Virus record (IMG/VR): IMGVR_UViG_3300032893_000006
Span: 1 to 64,000 of that record
Reading direction: 5' to 3' (one strand)
Length of the DNA: 64,000 bases
Source: a virus
Position 1 is the first letter of the stretch, and each line of letters begins with the position of its first letter. The notes under the pieces are model-generated. The model was not told the origin of the DNA, searched no databases, and saw nothing but the letters and a program-made list of their open reading frames with translations. The position numbers and the translations under genes were made by a program. Of this stretch, positions 56,317-64,000 are shown in pieces.

Positions 56317-59300
56317 ATGCCTATTCCACACTCGCAAGATGAGATCGACGACTTCAAAGAAGTAATTGCAAAAATCGTCGACATCGAAGAGACTAGCCGA
56401 TCCGCCTCTGTATCTCTTAAAGGCCCAATCAGTTCGAACGTCGCGACGGAGATCAGGCAGTTCATTCAAAACGAACAAGTCTTATGCGCCCTCGATAACA
56501 GCTATTGGGAGGCGCGCTACGCATACGTGTGTAACGAGAAGGGAGAGATTTCAAAATTTAGGAACAGAAAATCTCAGGAAGTCTTCGATCAAATTGTCGG
56601 CGACTTCGACGAGCGTCAGGTCTCAATTGAGGTTCTTTGCCTCGATCCGAACGCTAAGATACTGACTGCTGACCTCAAGTGGAAACGCCTCGATGACATT
56701 CAAATCGGCGAAGAACTGGTAGCTGTCGATGAAGGGCAAAGCATGAACGAGAGACGTGCTGAAGCAGCAAAGCGACAGCGCGAATTGAGGAGCGGCGTTC
56801 ACAGAGGAAAATCGACAAAACGCTTGCGTAAAGAACGTAAAATGCGAACGACTATTGTCGAAAATAAATGGGAATCTTGCAAAGAAGCATTGAAGTTTAC
56901 GTTTGAAGATGGGAGAACTTTAATCTGCTCGGCGGATCACCAGTGGTTGTGCAAGCAGCGCGGAGGATGCGAACCTATATGGCAAAAATCTGAAGAAATG
57001 CGGGTGGGAGATCAGGCCAGATATATAACGAAGCCGTGGAATGAGCAGACAACCGCTGATGCATGGATGGGGGGAATCATCGATGGAGAAGGATCGCTCG
57101 ACAGTGGATGTGGCATCGAAATAAATATCACTCAGGTGTTCAATGTAGTTTTCGACCGCGTAAAGGAATATCTTTCGATCTCCGGATATAACTTCCAACA
57201 GGGAATCGACAAAAGACAGCCGTCTAAGGATGGCAGGGGAAAACTGGGATCAAAGGACGTCGGGAGGTTATACGTTTCGCGGATGGATGAAGCATTTCGG
57301 ATCATCGGCCAGACGAGGCCATTCCGTTTTATCTCTAAAAAATGGTGGGAAGGGAAAAGTCTTCCCGGAAAGAAGACAGGAATTGGCTGGTCACGGATTG
57401 TAAAGATTGAAATCCTTCCAAAACAGCGCATGATTGACATCCAAACTTCGACAAGGACATTCATCGCGGAGGGTTTTGTATCTCACAATTGTCTTAAAGG
57501 TCGGCAGGTCGGAATCACGACCAAGACCGCCTTGAAGTTCATGCACCGTCTGATGTTCATCCCCCACACACAGGCTGTTATGGCTTCGGTACAAGCTGAG
57601 AAGTCGGAACTCATTGGCCGAATTCTGGACATTGCATATACCAAGTCGCCATGGTGGCTAGTGCCGATGCGCGGCTCCAAGGGACGGTTCGACAATGGCT
57701 CCGTCTTATCCATCCAGTCAGGTATGCAGGCGACCGGTATTGCTCAGGGATGGACGCCGACTTGCCTTCCGTACTTCTCAAAAATCCGAATGGCAAACGG
57801 ATTCCTCAAGGCGATTAGTGAAGTTAGTGTAGGTGAAAGAGTTCTCACACATCAAGGTAAAATCGCAACTGTAAAAAAGGCTTTCGAAACAAAACCTTTT
57901 GCGCAAACGAAAGTTTTACGACTATGGGGACACTATTCACCACTCGAATGCACAATCGAACACCGCGTCTCGACGCCGGATGGTTTTGTTGAGGCCGACC
58001 AGATTTCAGTGGGAGACTATGTATGCCATCCGCTGCGAGAGATTAAACACTCTCTCCTCAAGGCTCAGTTTACGCACTTCAGTCGTGGCAAGATCGCAGC
58101 AAACAAGGCGCATAATTTCGATGCTCCGTTCGATCTTCCATTTGGGTATTTGTGTGGCCTGTACCTCGCTGAAGGCAGCTTGCATAAGAGTGGAATTGGG
58201 AAGAAAAAGCCGTATCTGTCAGAAGTAATTTTTACGGTACATGAAAGAGAAGCAGAGGACCGTGTTCAGATGTTGCGTCGATTTCTCGGGAAGGAGCAGC
58301 ATATAAAAGTTAAGAAACACAACGAGCATGGCGCGCAGATTAAAATTTCAGCGGCTTGGCTGGCGCGGTGGATATCGGAAAATTTTGGAGAGAAAACAAA
58401 CAAGCAAATTCCAGACTGGATTTGGGATGCTGGCGAAGAATTTTGCAGGGGAATACTCTATGGATATTTAGATGGAGATGGCCATTGCGATACCAGCAGC
58501 AATAATGTGGTAGCTCCGACAATATGTTCGCAGATCGCTTATCAGATGCGCGACTTGGTCGCATCTTTGAAATACGGTTGGGCATCGATTTATTTCGTTG
58601 ACGAACATAGGCAAGGTTCCATGAAAAAGCGTCCAGTTTGGCGGCTGGTGTTGAGTGGCCCCGTTGGTGCGGGATATCGTCGGGATCGCGGACTGCCGTT
58701 CAGAAAACCGATGAAACATGCTCGCCATTGGCGCTATGGAGTCGACGGCAAAACAGTCGATGTGATGATTGAAAGCATTTCCCATAACTCGTCTGCTAGC
58801 CTTTGGGATTTGGAGGTTGATAGCGAAGACCATTCGTTCACTACAGATCAGTGTGCGGTACACAATTGCGTGCACATCTCCGAGCTTGCCGACATTCCAA
58901 AGCCAGAGAAGGTCATTGAAGAAGGTCTGCTCCGCGCCACCCACTCGTCTCGAAATCTATTCCTTGTTCTCGAAGGAACTGGCGGCGGCAATACAGGATG
59001 GCTTGCGGAGACTTGGCGTAACGCCAAGCGCGATTATCCACTCGGCAAGCACCGTCTCTGCCCGATCTTTCTGCCGTGGTTTACTGCCACCGATCTCTAT
59101 CCGGAAGCGGATTGGATTCGTAAATTCCCGATCCCCGGAAACTTCATGCGCGAGCGTCTCGATGCCACAGTCAAGCACGTCGCTCGGTGCGAGGCATTCG
59201 TCCGCAACACGCCGTACATGCGCAAGGTTTATGGTGCAGGATGGACGATGCCAATCGACCAGCAGTGGTTCTATGACTTCAATTATCGGCAGGCAGTCAA

Positions 59301-60384
59301 CAACCGCACACAGAGAGTGTGGATGGCGCAGATGCCTGCTGACGACTTCGAGGCGTTGACAGGAAAGCATGACTCCGTCTTCGAAGCGGATGTCATCGAG
59401 GACCTTGAGAGCAATATCTATGAGATCATCACGAATCGCGCTACAGGAGAAGAGACAAAGCTGCGCAAGCAGCCGGTGGATGCGTATGCGATCACCGGCC
59501 ACGATGTCGACCCGTCGTTTTACCCGAGCAAGGACCAGATCGATTTTAGCAAGCCGCCAATCAACGTTTATTGGAATTCGAGCCGAGGCCAAGAGTACGA
59601 GTGGCAGATGGTCCCTCTGATTTGGCTTCCCGAAGAAAACGAAGAAAACACGATGGATCGTCTTCTGATTTTTGAACACCCAGCCAAATGGAACGAGTAC
59701 ACTCTTGGTATCGATACAGCGGATGGTCTAGGCAAAGAAGACGAAGAAAGGACTGTGCTTTCGCTGGCGAAAAATCGCTATCATGGCGGCTACGATGAAC
59801 AGGTAGCCGAATTCACCTCGAACAGAGTTAATGCGGCGCAGGCTGTAGCATTCGCCGCCTGCATTGGAGCGTACTGGAGCCCTTGCGTTCAAGATAGTCG
59901 TGGCATCATGTATGCTATCGAACAGATTGGAAGGCCGGGAGAGACATGTCAGCACCAGCTAAAAATGATGGGATTTCATCGTCATTACCGTCCCAAAAGG
60001 TTCGATTCAAAAAAAATCAAAGATGAATTAGGAAAGAAAGAAGGATGGTGGTCAAGCGCTTGGGCAGTACCGATCCTGATGACGCGGTACGTTGAGGCGA
60101 TCAATGGGGGATGGTACGTTCCTCGTTCGCGTTGGCTGATTGAGGAATTGAAGACGTTGGAGCGCCGTCAAGCGGCAGGAAAGTCGAAGATGGTGCACAG
60201 AAGCGGCCAATTCGATGACAGAGTTCGAGCGTCGGCACAGTCGTTTTTCTGCGCGCACGACCTCGATGTTCTCGCAGACCGCGCCCAAAAGAGAAGAGTC
60301 GTGCCAAAGCAAATGAACGAACCTACGCCAATGCGGCGAGCGGGGCAAGTCTCAGTGAGCGACGGCGATGACGATTGGGGATAA
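56317..60384 (+). CDS. terL: Large terminase subunit containing two inteins
   Basis: 1355 residues as translated from ATG 56317, about 703 after removal of two inteins. Exteins carry Walker A as CLKGRQVGITTKT (directly after intein 1), a Walker B-like region CVHISELADI (directly after intein 2), and a C-terminal RNase H-like nuclease (GIDTADGLGKEDEE, YAIEQIGRPGE, DDRVRASAQS). It should package phage DNA. The frame continues upstream to ATT 56257, which sits 5-6 nt after ACGGAGG; a start there adds YSPKIVQANLDAFAAKNKW. No ATG has a comparable ribosome-binding site. Confidence 0.92.
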   Translation: MPIPHSQDEIDDFKEVIAKIVDIEETSRSASVSLKGPISSNVATEIRQFIQNEQVLCALDNSYWEARYAYVCNEKGEISKFRNRKSQEVFDQIVGDFDERQVSIEVLCLDPNAKILTADLKWKRLDDIQIGEELVAVDEGQSMNERRAEAAKRQRELRSGVHRGKSTKRLRKERKMRTTIVENKWESCKEALKFTFEDGRTLICSADHQWLCKQRGGCEPIWQKSEEMRVGDQARYITKPWNEQTTADAWMGGIIDGEGSLDSGCGIEINITQVFNVVFDRVKEYLSISGYNFQQGIDKRQPSKDGRGKLGSKDVGRLYVSRMDEAFRIIGQTRPFRFISKKWWEGKSLPGKKTGIGWSRIVKIEILPKQRMIDIQTSTRTFIAEGFVSHNCLKGRQVGITTKTALKFMHRLMFIPHTQAVMASVQAEKSELIGRILDIAYTKSPWWLVPMRGSKGRFDNGSVLSIQSGMQATGIAQGWTPTCLPYFSKIRMANGFLKAISEVSVGERVLTHQGKIATVKKAFETKPFAQTKVLRLWGHYSPLECTIEHRVSTPDGFVEADQISVGDYVCHPLREIKHSLLKAQFTHFSRGKIAANKAHNFDAPFDLPFGYLCGLYLAEGSLHKSGIGKKKPYLSEVIFTVHEREAEDRVQMLRRFLGKEQHIKVKKHNEHGAQIKISAAWLARWISENFGEKTNKQIPDWIWDAGEEFCRGILYGYLDGDGHCDTSSNNVVAPTICSQIAYQMRDLVASLKYGWASIYFVDEHRQGSMKKRPVWRLVLSGPVGAGYRRDRGLPFRKPMKHARHWRYGVDGKTVDVMIESISHNSSASLWDLEVDSEDHSFTTDQCAVHNCVHISELADIPKPEKVIEEGLLRATHSSRNLFLVLEGTGGGNTGWLAETWRNAKRDYPLGKHRLCPIFLPWFTATDLYPEADWIRKFPIPGNFMRERLDATVKHVARCEAFVRNTPYMRKVYGAGWTMPIDQQWFYDFNYRQAVNNRTQRVWMAQMPADDFEALTGKHDSVFEADVIEDLESNIYEIITNRATGEETKLRKQPVDAYAITGHDVDPSFYPSKDQIDFSKPPINVYWNSSRGQEYEWQMVPLIWLPEENEENTMDRLLIFEHPAKWNEYTLGIDTADGLGKEDEERTVLSLAKNRYHGGYDEQVAEFTSNRVNAAQAVAFAACIGAYWSPCVQDSRGIMYAIEQIGRPGETCQHQLKMMGFHRHYRPKRFDSKKIKDELGKKEGWWSSAWAVPILMTRYVEAINGGWYVPRSRWLIEELKTLERRQAAGKSKMVHRSGQFDDRVRASAQSFFCAHDLDVLADRAQKRRVVPKQMNEPTPMRRAGQVSVSDGDDDWG
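56638..57489 (+). other. Intein 1 in terL (LAGLIDADG type)
   Basis: 284 residues. It starts at Cys (CLDPNAKIL), has block B-like SADHQWL, a LAGLIDADG-type motif GGIIDGEGSLD, and ends with block G FVSHN followed by Cys at 57490. It is inserted immediately before the terminase Walker A motif. Confidence 0.9.
57763..58866 (+). other. Intein 2 in terL (LAGLIDADG type)
   Basis: 368 residues. It starts at Cys (CLPYFSKIRMANGFLKAI), has IEHRVSTPDG as block B, two LAGLIDADG-type motifs (LCGLYLAEGSLH, ILYGYLDGDGHC), and ends with AVHN before Cys at 58867. It is inserted just before the Walker B-like region. Confidence 0.9.
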
Positions 60385-60402
60385 TTAAGAAAGGGAATAG
60401 AC

Positions 60403-60804
60403 ATGTCGAGAAATGCATATTTGACGACTCCGGTCGTGTTCTGGCTCGATACGTTGAATGGTACCGTCAAGATGGGGCTACCGGAACAGTATGAAGCACC
60501 GCCATTTCATGAAAAAATCGTCTGTAACACTGTGTGGGACGTCGAGAGATGGTCGCAAAAGATGCGCGAGCAGGATCGCATTCGGCAACAGATGGAAGAC
60601 GATAAACGTGGCGCTGAAGAAGAGCGCATCCGTGGCGAGATTCGTAGCCACATCCACCACCTGATCGCAAATTCCAAAAACAATCTCAATCGAGATTTTC
60701 TCAAAAAATACCTTGAAAAATCCGACAAACTGCCGAACGATCCGACGCGATGGAATCGCGAAAGCTATCTCCACATTGAAGGTTACGAGAAAAACCATGG
60801 ATAA
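60403..60804 (+). CDS. Unknown protein after the terminase
   Basis: 133 residues. N-terminal beta-rich part (YLTTPVVFWLDTLNGTVKMG) and a long charged helix (KMREQDRIRQQMEDDKRGAEEERIR). Unknown; possibly head-related from position only. Confidence 0.5.
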   Translation: MSRNAYLTTPVVFWLDTLNGTVKMGLPEQYEAPPFHEKIVCNTVWDVERWSQKMREQDRIRQQMEDDKRGAEEERIRGEIRSHIHHLIANSKNNLNRDFLKKYLEKSDKLPNDPTRWNRESYLHIEGYEKNHG

Positions 60805-61390
60805 GATTAAGAGCGAAAATGCTAGACGCCAATGGGCTGCACGTAGGAAAGAACGTAGTAGCCACTGGCAAATAGAAGATGGCACAGTTCATATCTCAAT
60901 GACCAGAGGCTTAGAAGCCTTGATTGATTTTGACGATTTCGAACGTGTTCGGCTTTATACATGGGTTCCACGTTTTTCGCACACGCGAAAATCCGACGGT
61001 GTATCGGTCTATTACGCAGAGGCTGTGGTCCCAAACGAAACCGGAACTGAGAAGATATTTCTTCATAATCTAGTCATGCCGCCCACAGATGGAATGCGCG
61101 TGGATCACCGAGATCGTGATGGCTTAAATTGCAGAAAAGGCAATCTTCGTTTTGGAACAGAATCTCAAAATTCTGCAAATAAATCATCAGTGCGGACTAT
61201 TCGAAAATATAGAGGTGTTGTTAAGGACAACACCTCTAAGAATTGGATCGCGAAGATCATGGTCAATGGCAAATATATTTGCAAGTGCGGATTACCTACA
61301 GCAGAAGCCGCTGCTCGTGCCTACAATGATCTCGCGCTCTCCCACTTTGGAGAATTTGCCATGCTGAATACATTTTCGGGGGTCGTGTAG
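60797..61390 (+). CDS. HNH homing endonuclease with AP2 domain
   Basis: 197 residues from ATG 60797. HNH core KIFLHNLVMPPTDGMRVDHRDRDGLNCRKGNLRF and an AP2 domain (YRGVVKDNTSKNWIAKIM..EAAARAYNDLALSHFGEFA). Second such gene in the window, placed between head-region genes. Confidence 0.88.
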   Translation: MDKIKSENARRQWAARRKERSSHWQIEDGTVHISMTRGLEALIDFDDFERVRLYTWVPRFSHTRKSDGVSVYYAEAVVPNETGTEKIFLHNLVMPPTDGMRVDHRDRDGLNCRKGNLRFGTESQNSANKSSVRTIRKYRGVVKDNTSKNWIAKIMVNGKYICKCGLPTAEAAARAYNDLALSHFGEFAMLNTFSGVV

Positions 61391-61611
61391 TGAAATCGCT
61401 ATCAGGAAAAGATTGTCCGGTGCCTTGTGATGAAAGTTGGTGTGATTGGCAGAGAGCAATCGGCTTCTACTGCTTTCAGGTCCGTATTTCTCAATGGAGA
61501 CAGCGGATATCTTTAACGCCAACGTTGATGCTCGATTGGGAAGGGCTTGAATATCTTTCATTGAGCGTCATTTGGGTATTCTGGGAATTAGCAATTGATT
61601 GGCGTCTTTGA
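61390..61611 (+). CDS. Small unknown protein
   Basis: 73 residues from GTG 61390. Trp-rich C terminus (VIWVFWELAIDWRL) and a CPVPCDESWC stretch near the N terminus. It shares its first base with the previous gene's stop region and overlaps the next ATG. Unknown. Confidence 0.45.
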   Translation: MKSLSGKDCPVPCDESWCDWQRAIGFYCFQVRISQWRQRISLTPTLMLDWEGLEYLSLSVIWVFWELAIDWRL

Positions 61612-61826
61612 TGCATATCACTCAATGCTTCATTCACGATCACGTTCTCCGGGAGGATGAAGTCTCATCGGCAACTGAGATCGGAAGAAAAACGTATGAC
61701 GGCGAAGGTTCTCATCGCCCAGAATTGAGTGTTTGGTTGTGGAGGGTCAGAAGGGACAACGGAAGAACTTGCTACGGCCACGGCAGCGACCCGAGCCATG
61801 GTGAAAAGCAATACATGGGGGAGTAA
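61611..61826 (+). CDS. Small unknown protein
   Basis: 71 residues from ATG 61611 overlapping the previous stop. HITQCFIHDHVLREDEV, then polar. Unknown. Confidence 0.45.
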   Translation: MHITQCFIHDHVLREDEVSSATEIGRKTYDGEGSHRPELSVWLWRVRRDNGRTCYGHGSDPSHGEKQYMGE

Positions 61827-62203
61827 TGCATAAAAAGTATCATGGAAAAAAGCACAGAAAGAGGGGCACCAGAGGAAGGGAACGCACCACGGAGGCTGTT
61901 CGTAAGAAACCAGAAAAGCCTGCCCAAGTTGCGACGATACCGAATCCGATGCATGTAAAGGGTCTTGATTCGTCCCCAGTCGGTCCTGTCCTACTTGAAC
62001 GCATTTGTGATAGCGGAAGGAAGGAACTGCCTGTTCTGGAAGTGGTAGAGCGATACAATGGCGCTCAGCCCTTTTGGGGATGCGGAATTAAGTTCCGGTG
62101 GTACTTCGGCTCTAGCTGTCAATGTCCGCAATGTTTTCGCATTTACTCTTTTACGAAAACCGATCTCGATGAAAAGAATGTTTGGATAGTCCCGCAAAAT
62201 TGA
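61826..62203 (+). CDS. Unknown basic protein with CQCPQC motif
   Basis: 125 residues from ATG 61826. Very basic N terminus (HKKYHGKKHRKRGTRGRER) and a C-terminal part with CGIKFRWYFGSSCQCPQC that may bind zinc. Unknown. Confidence 0.5.
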   Translation: MHKKYHGKKHRKRGTRGRERTTEAVRKKPEKPAQVATIPNPMHVKGLDSSPVGPVLLERICDSGRKELPVLEVVERYNGAQPFWGCGIKFRWYFGSSCQCPQCFRIYSFTKTDLDEKNVWIVPQN

Positions 62204-62226
62204 TGTAAAGTGACTGAGAATACGTC

Positions 62227-62241
62227 GTCCAGATTCTGGAT
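62227..62241. repeat. Recurrent palindromic motif (copy 6)
   Basis: GTCCAGATTCTGGAT, identical to the first 14 bases of the copy at 41028. It lies 25 nt before the portal-like GTG start. Confidence 0.45.
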
Positions 62242-62265
62242 TTCCGGGGGGGAAACGGAAATGAA

Positions 62266-64000
62266 GTGCCTGTTCAACTGGAAGCCTATAACAGCCGGAA
62301 GGTAGACACGGTTCGTTGGCAGTGTCCTCCTTTCGAATCTTCTCCTGAATCAAGAGTCTCGTGGGTCGAGGACATGATTCAAGAGGGAGAGGGTTTCCTT
62401 GAGAATCAAAGTTGCTACAAGAATCTGAGCGAGAGCCTACGCATTTTCGACGCCGTTGTTCGTGCAGACAAGACCAAGTCGACGCTCCTCACGAACGAAC
62501 TCAAATACGACATCAGAAAATTCTGCGAGACGCTTGCCGAGGTCCGTGAGATTGCAGGATACGGATCAGATCATCCCGCCTACAAGCCAATCGCGGAGAT
62601 GCTGACCAAGGTTGCGAAAGCTGTCTATCTTGAGTCAGATTTTCCGTTCCAAATCCTGAAAGTTTTGCAGTACGCAGCCGTCATGGGTATCGGCTATCTC
62701 TGGCCGAAAGTGAAGGCAGATGAGTATGGCTATGGCGAGCGCAAGCTTGTGTTCGAGCCGCTCGGGCTGCTCGATGTCATTCCCGTGCAGATTCCCCGCA
62801 GCAATGATATTCAGGATGCATACTGCGTTACCATCTTCGACTACCTGCCGATTGCTGAAGCTTACGGACGTTTCCCGCTGTTTCAAAACCAGCTACAGGT
62901 AATCGGTCGATGGAACTACAAGAACCGAATTCAAGCGCGCCGTCAGGATTTTGCGGAGATGCATCGCTACGGAGATCAGAACCGCTCGTTCGGAAACCTA
63001 TACTGCGAGATTCGCTACACATTTGTTCGGGACATGCGCATCAACACAACCGGGCAAGAACTTCCTATGGGGGATGAAGGAACGACGTGGTTCTACCGCG
63101 TGCCAACGGTTGGCCAAACGATATTCGATGGCATTCACAATGGTCTGCCGTCGTTCCGTGCAGCGACGAAGGAAGATTGCCGCGTGTATCCGGGTTTGCG
63201 TTTAATCATCACGTCGACCGGCATCGAAAAGCCCTTGTACGATGGACCAGCATTCGACTGGGATACCAAGATGCCTGTCATTCAGTACACCGTCGACGAC
63301 TGGGCATGGGAGCCTCTTGGTCGGTCTCTCGTTGAAGACGTAGGCCGCATCGAGCAGACTCGCCGCAAGATCGAGAGGAAACTCGATCAGGTCATCACCG
63401 TCACCTTGAACCCGCCGCTTGGCTACAACATGACTGAAACTGGTGGTCCGAAGATCGAGCACTTCGACATCTTCGAAGAGGACGTCCGCATCGGTCTCGA
63501 CGGCAAGCCGAGCGAAACAATTCAGTCGGTGCTTCCGGACGAAGTGCGCCCAACAGAACTTCATTTCAAATTCCTTGAGTACCTGAAGAACGCTCTGCAG
63601 ACTCAGTTAGGATTGCTCGATCTCGGGAATCTCCAGAACATAAAGATGAATATTGCAAGTGATACTGCCGACAAGATGTTGGAATCGATAGGGCCTATCG
63701 CGAAAGGTATTGCCGCGCGCATCGAGAAAGCCAATAAATCTGTCGGTAACCGCGTGAAGTCGCTCATACTTCAGTGGTTCAATGTCCGGCGCATTATGGA
63801 GTACATCGGACCGACTGTGGCCCCGGAGATTTTCGATTTCAATCCCGATGATCTAATTCCGAGCCACCTTCCGGACGAGATGATCGGTAACGCTTTTCCA
63901 GAGAACGCCTCGATGTACTCGCGTCTGGAAAGAGCGCGGTGGTTTGCAAGAAATATTCGTCTGATCTCTGTTCCAAACACGCTTTTGCGGATCACCCAAA
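62266..64000 (+). CDS. Portal-like head protein, 3' end outside the window
   Basis: The frame stays open from GTG 62266 to the window end (over 570 codons). The product is soluble and large, with segments such as DDWAWEPLGRSLVEDVGRIEQTRRKIERKLD and NPPLGYNMTETGGPKIEHFD that fit phage portal proteins, directly downstream of terL. GTG 62266 is the first plausible start (AACGGAA upstream). Assignment is by position and pattern, not by a proven motif. Confidence 0.65.
   Translation, partial: MPVQLEAYNSRKVDTVRWQCPPFESSPESRVSWVEDMIQEGEGFLENQSCYKNLSESLRIFDAVVRADKTKSTLLTNELKYDIRKFCETLAEVREIAGYGSDHPAYKPIAEMLTKVAKAVYLESDFPFQILKVLQYAAVMGIGYLWPKVKADEYGYGERKLVFEPLGLLDVIPVQIPRSNDIQDAYCVTIFDYLPIAEAYGRFPLFQNQLQVIGRWNYKNRIQARRQDFAEMHRYGDQNRSFGNLYCEIRYTFVRDMRINTTGQELPMGDEGTTWFYRVPTVGQTIFDGIHNGLPSFRAATKEDCRVYPGLRLIITSTGIEKPLYDGPAFDWDTKMPVIQYTVDDWAWEPLGRSLVEDVGRIEQTRRKIERKLDQVITVTLNPPLGYNMTETGGPKIEHFDIFEEDVRIGLDGKPSETIQSVLPDEVRPTELHFKFLEYLKNALQTQLGLLDLGNLQNIKMNIASDTADKMLESIGPIAKGIAARIEKANKSVGNRVKSLILQWFNVRRIMEYIGPTVAPEIFDFNPDDLIPSHLPDEMIGNAFPENASMYSRLERARWFARNIRLISVPNTLLRITQ

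Noticed and set aside
1-64000. CRISPR arrays, rRNA and tRNA genes
   Set aside because: No regularly spaced repeats and no recognisable rRNA or tRNA signatures were found by reading both strands; a dedicated tRNA search could still find an unusual one.

Overview
The window is a stretch of a large tailed double-stranded DNA phage (or phage-plasmid) with a Gram-negative host. Phage identity rests on a large terminase split by two inteins, a partial portal-like gene at the right edge, a RecT/Bet annealing protein, a DnaB-type helicase with its own sliding clamp, several homing endonucleases and dozens of tightly overlapping small genes. The Gram-negative host is inferred from an OmpA-type peptidoglycan-binding domain and YkgJ-type and Lar-type proteins. 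An acidobacterial or proteobacterial soil host is possible, but I cannot fix it. No tRNA, rRNA or CRISPR array was seen.

Layout. (a) 1-8.7 kb, plus strand: recombination and replication genes (RecT/Bet, a frameshifted metallophosphoesterase, HNH nucleases, replication initiator, DnaB) and small conserved phage genes. A candidate small RNA with its own terminator lies at 2.2-2.3 kb. (b) 8.7-23.3 kb, plus strand: an unusual module resembling a bacterial stress or transport system. It has a two-TM coiled-coil protein, a membrane-anchored substrate-binding/OmpA fusion, a hidden one-TM ORF, an ABC permease and ATPase, a two-TM protein, a YkgJ-type cysteine-cluster protein, an HxD..H protein, a J-domain/atypical-kinase fusion, a vWA protein and a PurA-like enzyme. 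The vWA gene is cut near its 3' end by a complete IS1595-family transposon (19360-21985, 24-bp perfect inverted repeats, 8-bp target duplication) that carries a Panacea-type antitoxin gene and a short partner. (c) 23.3-25.6 kb, plus strand: small genes ending at a bidirectional terminator. (d) 25.7-42.1 kb, minus strand: serine recombinase, DGQHR-like protein, ParB, sliding clamp, Toprim protein, and a MoxR-type ATPase/vWA-metallopeptidase module invaded by a homing endonuclease. (e) 42.1-44.6 kb: strand switch, with small or decayed genes, a pyrimidine-rich gene-free stretch, a tandem repeat and a parS-like site. (f) 44.6-55.2 kb, plus strand: densely packed small genes, including RHH, Fis-type and XRE DNA-binding proteins, cold-shock, Lar-type and radical-SAM proteins. 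(g) 55.2-64 kb, plus strand: packaging and head genes.

How it fits together. RecT/Bet, initiator, helicase, clamp and Toprim protein form the replication and recombination set. ParB plus a parS-like site suggests either plasmid-like maintenance or exploitation of host segregation. The ABC/vWA/kinase/PurA-like block is the most unusual feature and looks like a complete membrane-signalling or import system carried by a phage.

Caveats. At least three otherwise well-conserved genes need a single-base correction to read through (near 1715, 33905 and 40690), and a fourth probably does (near 42902). This suggests residual indel errors in the assembly, so frame-dependent claims should be checked against reads. 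All family assignments were made by eye from motifs, without database searches.
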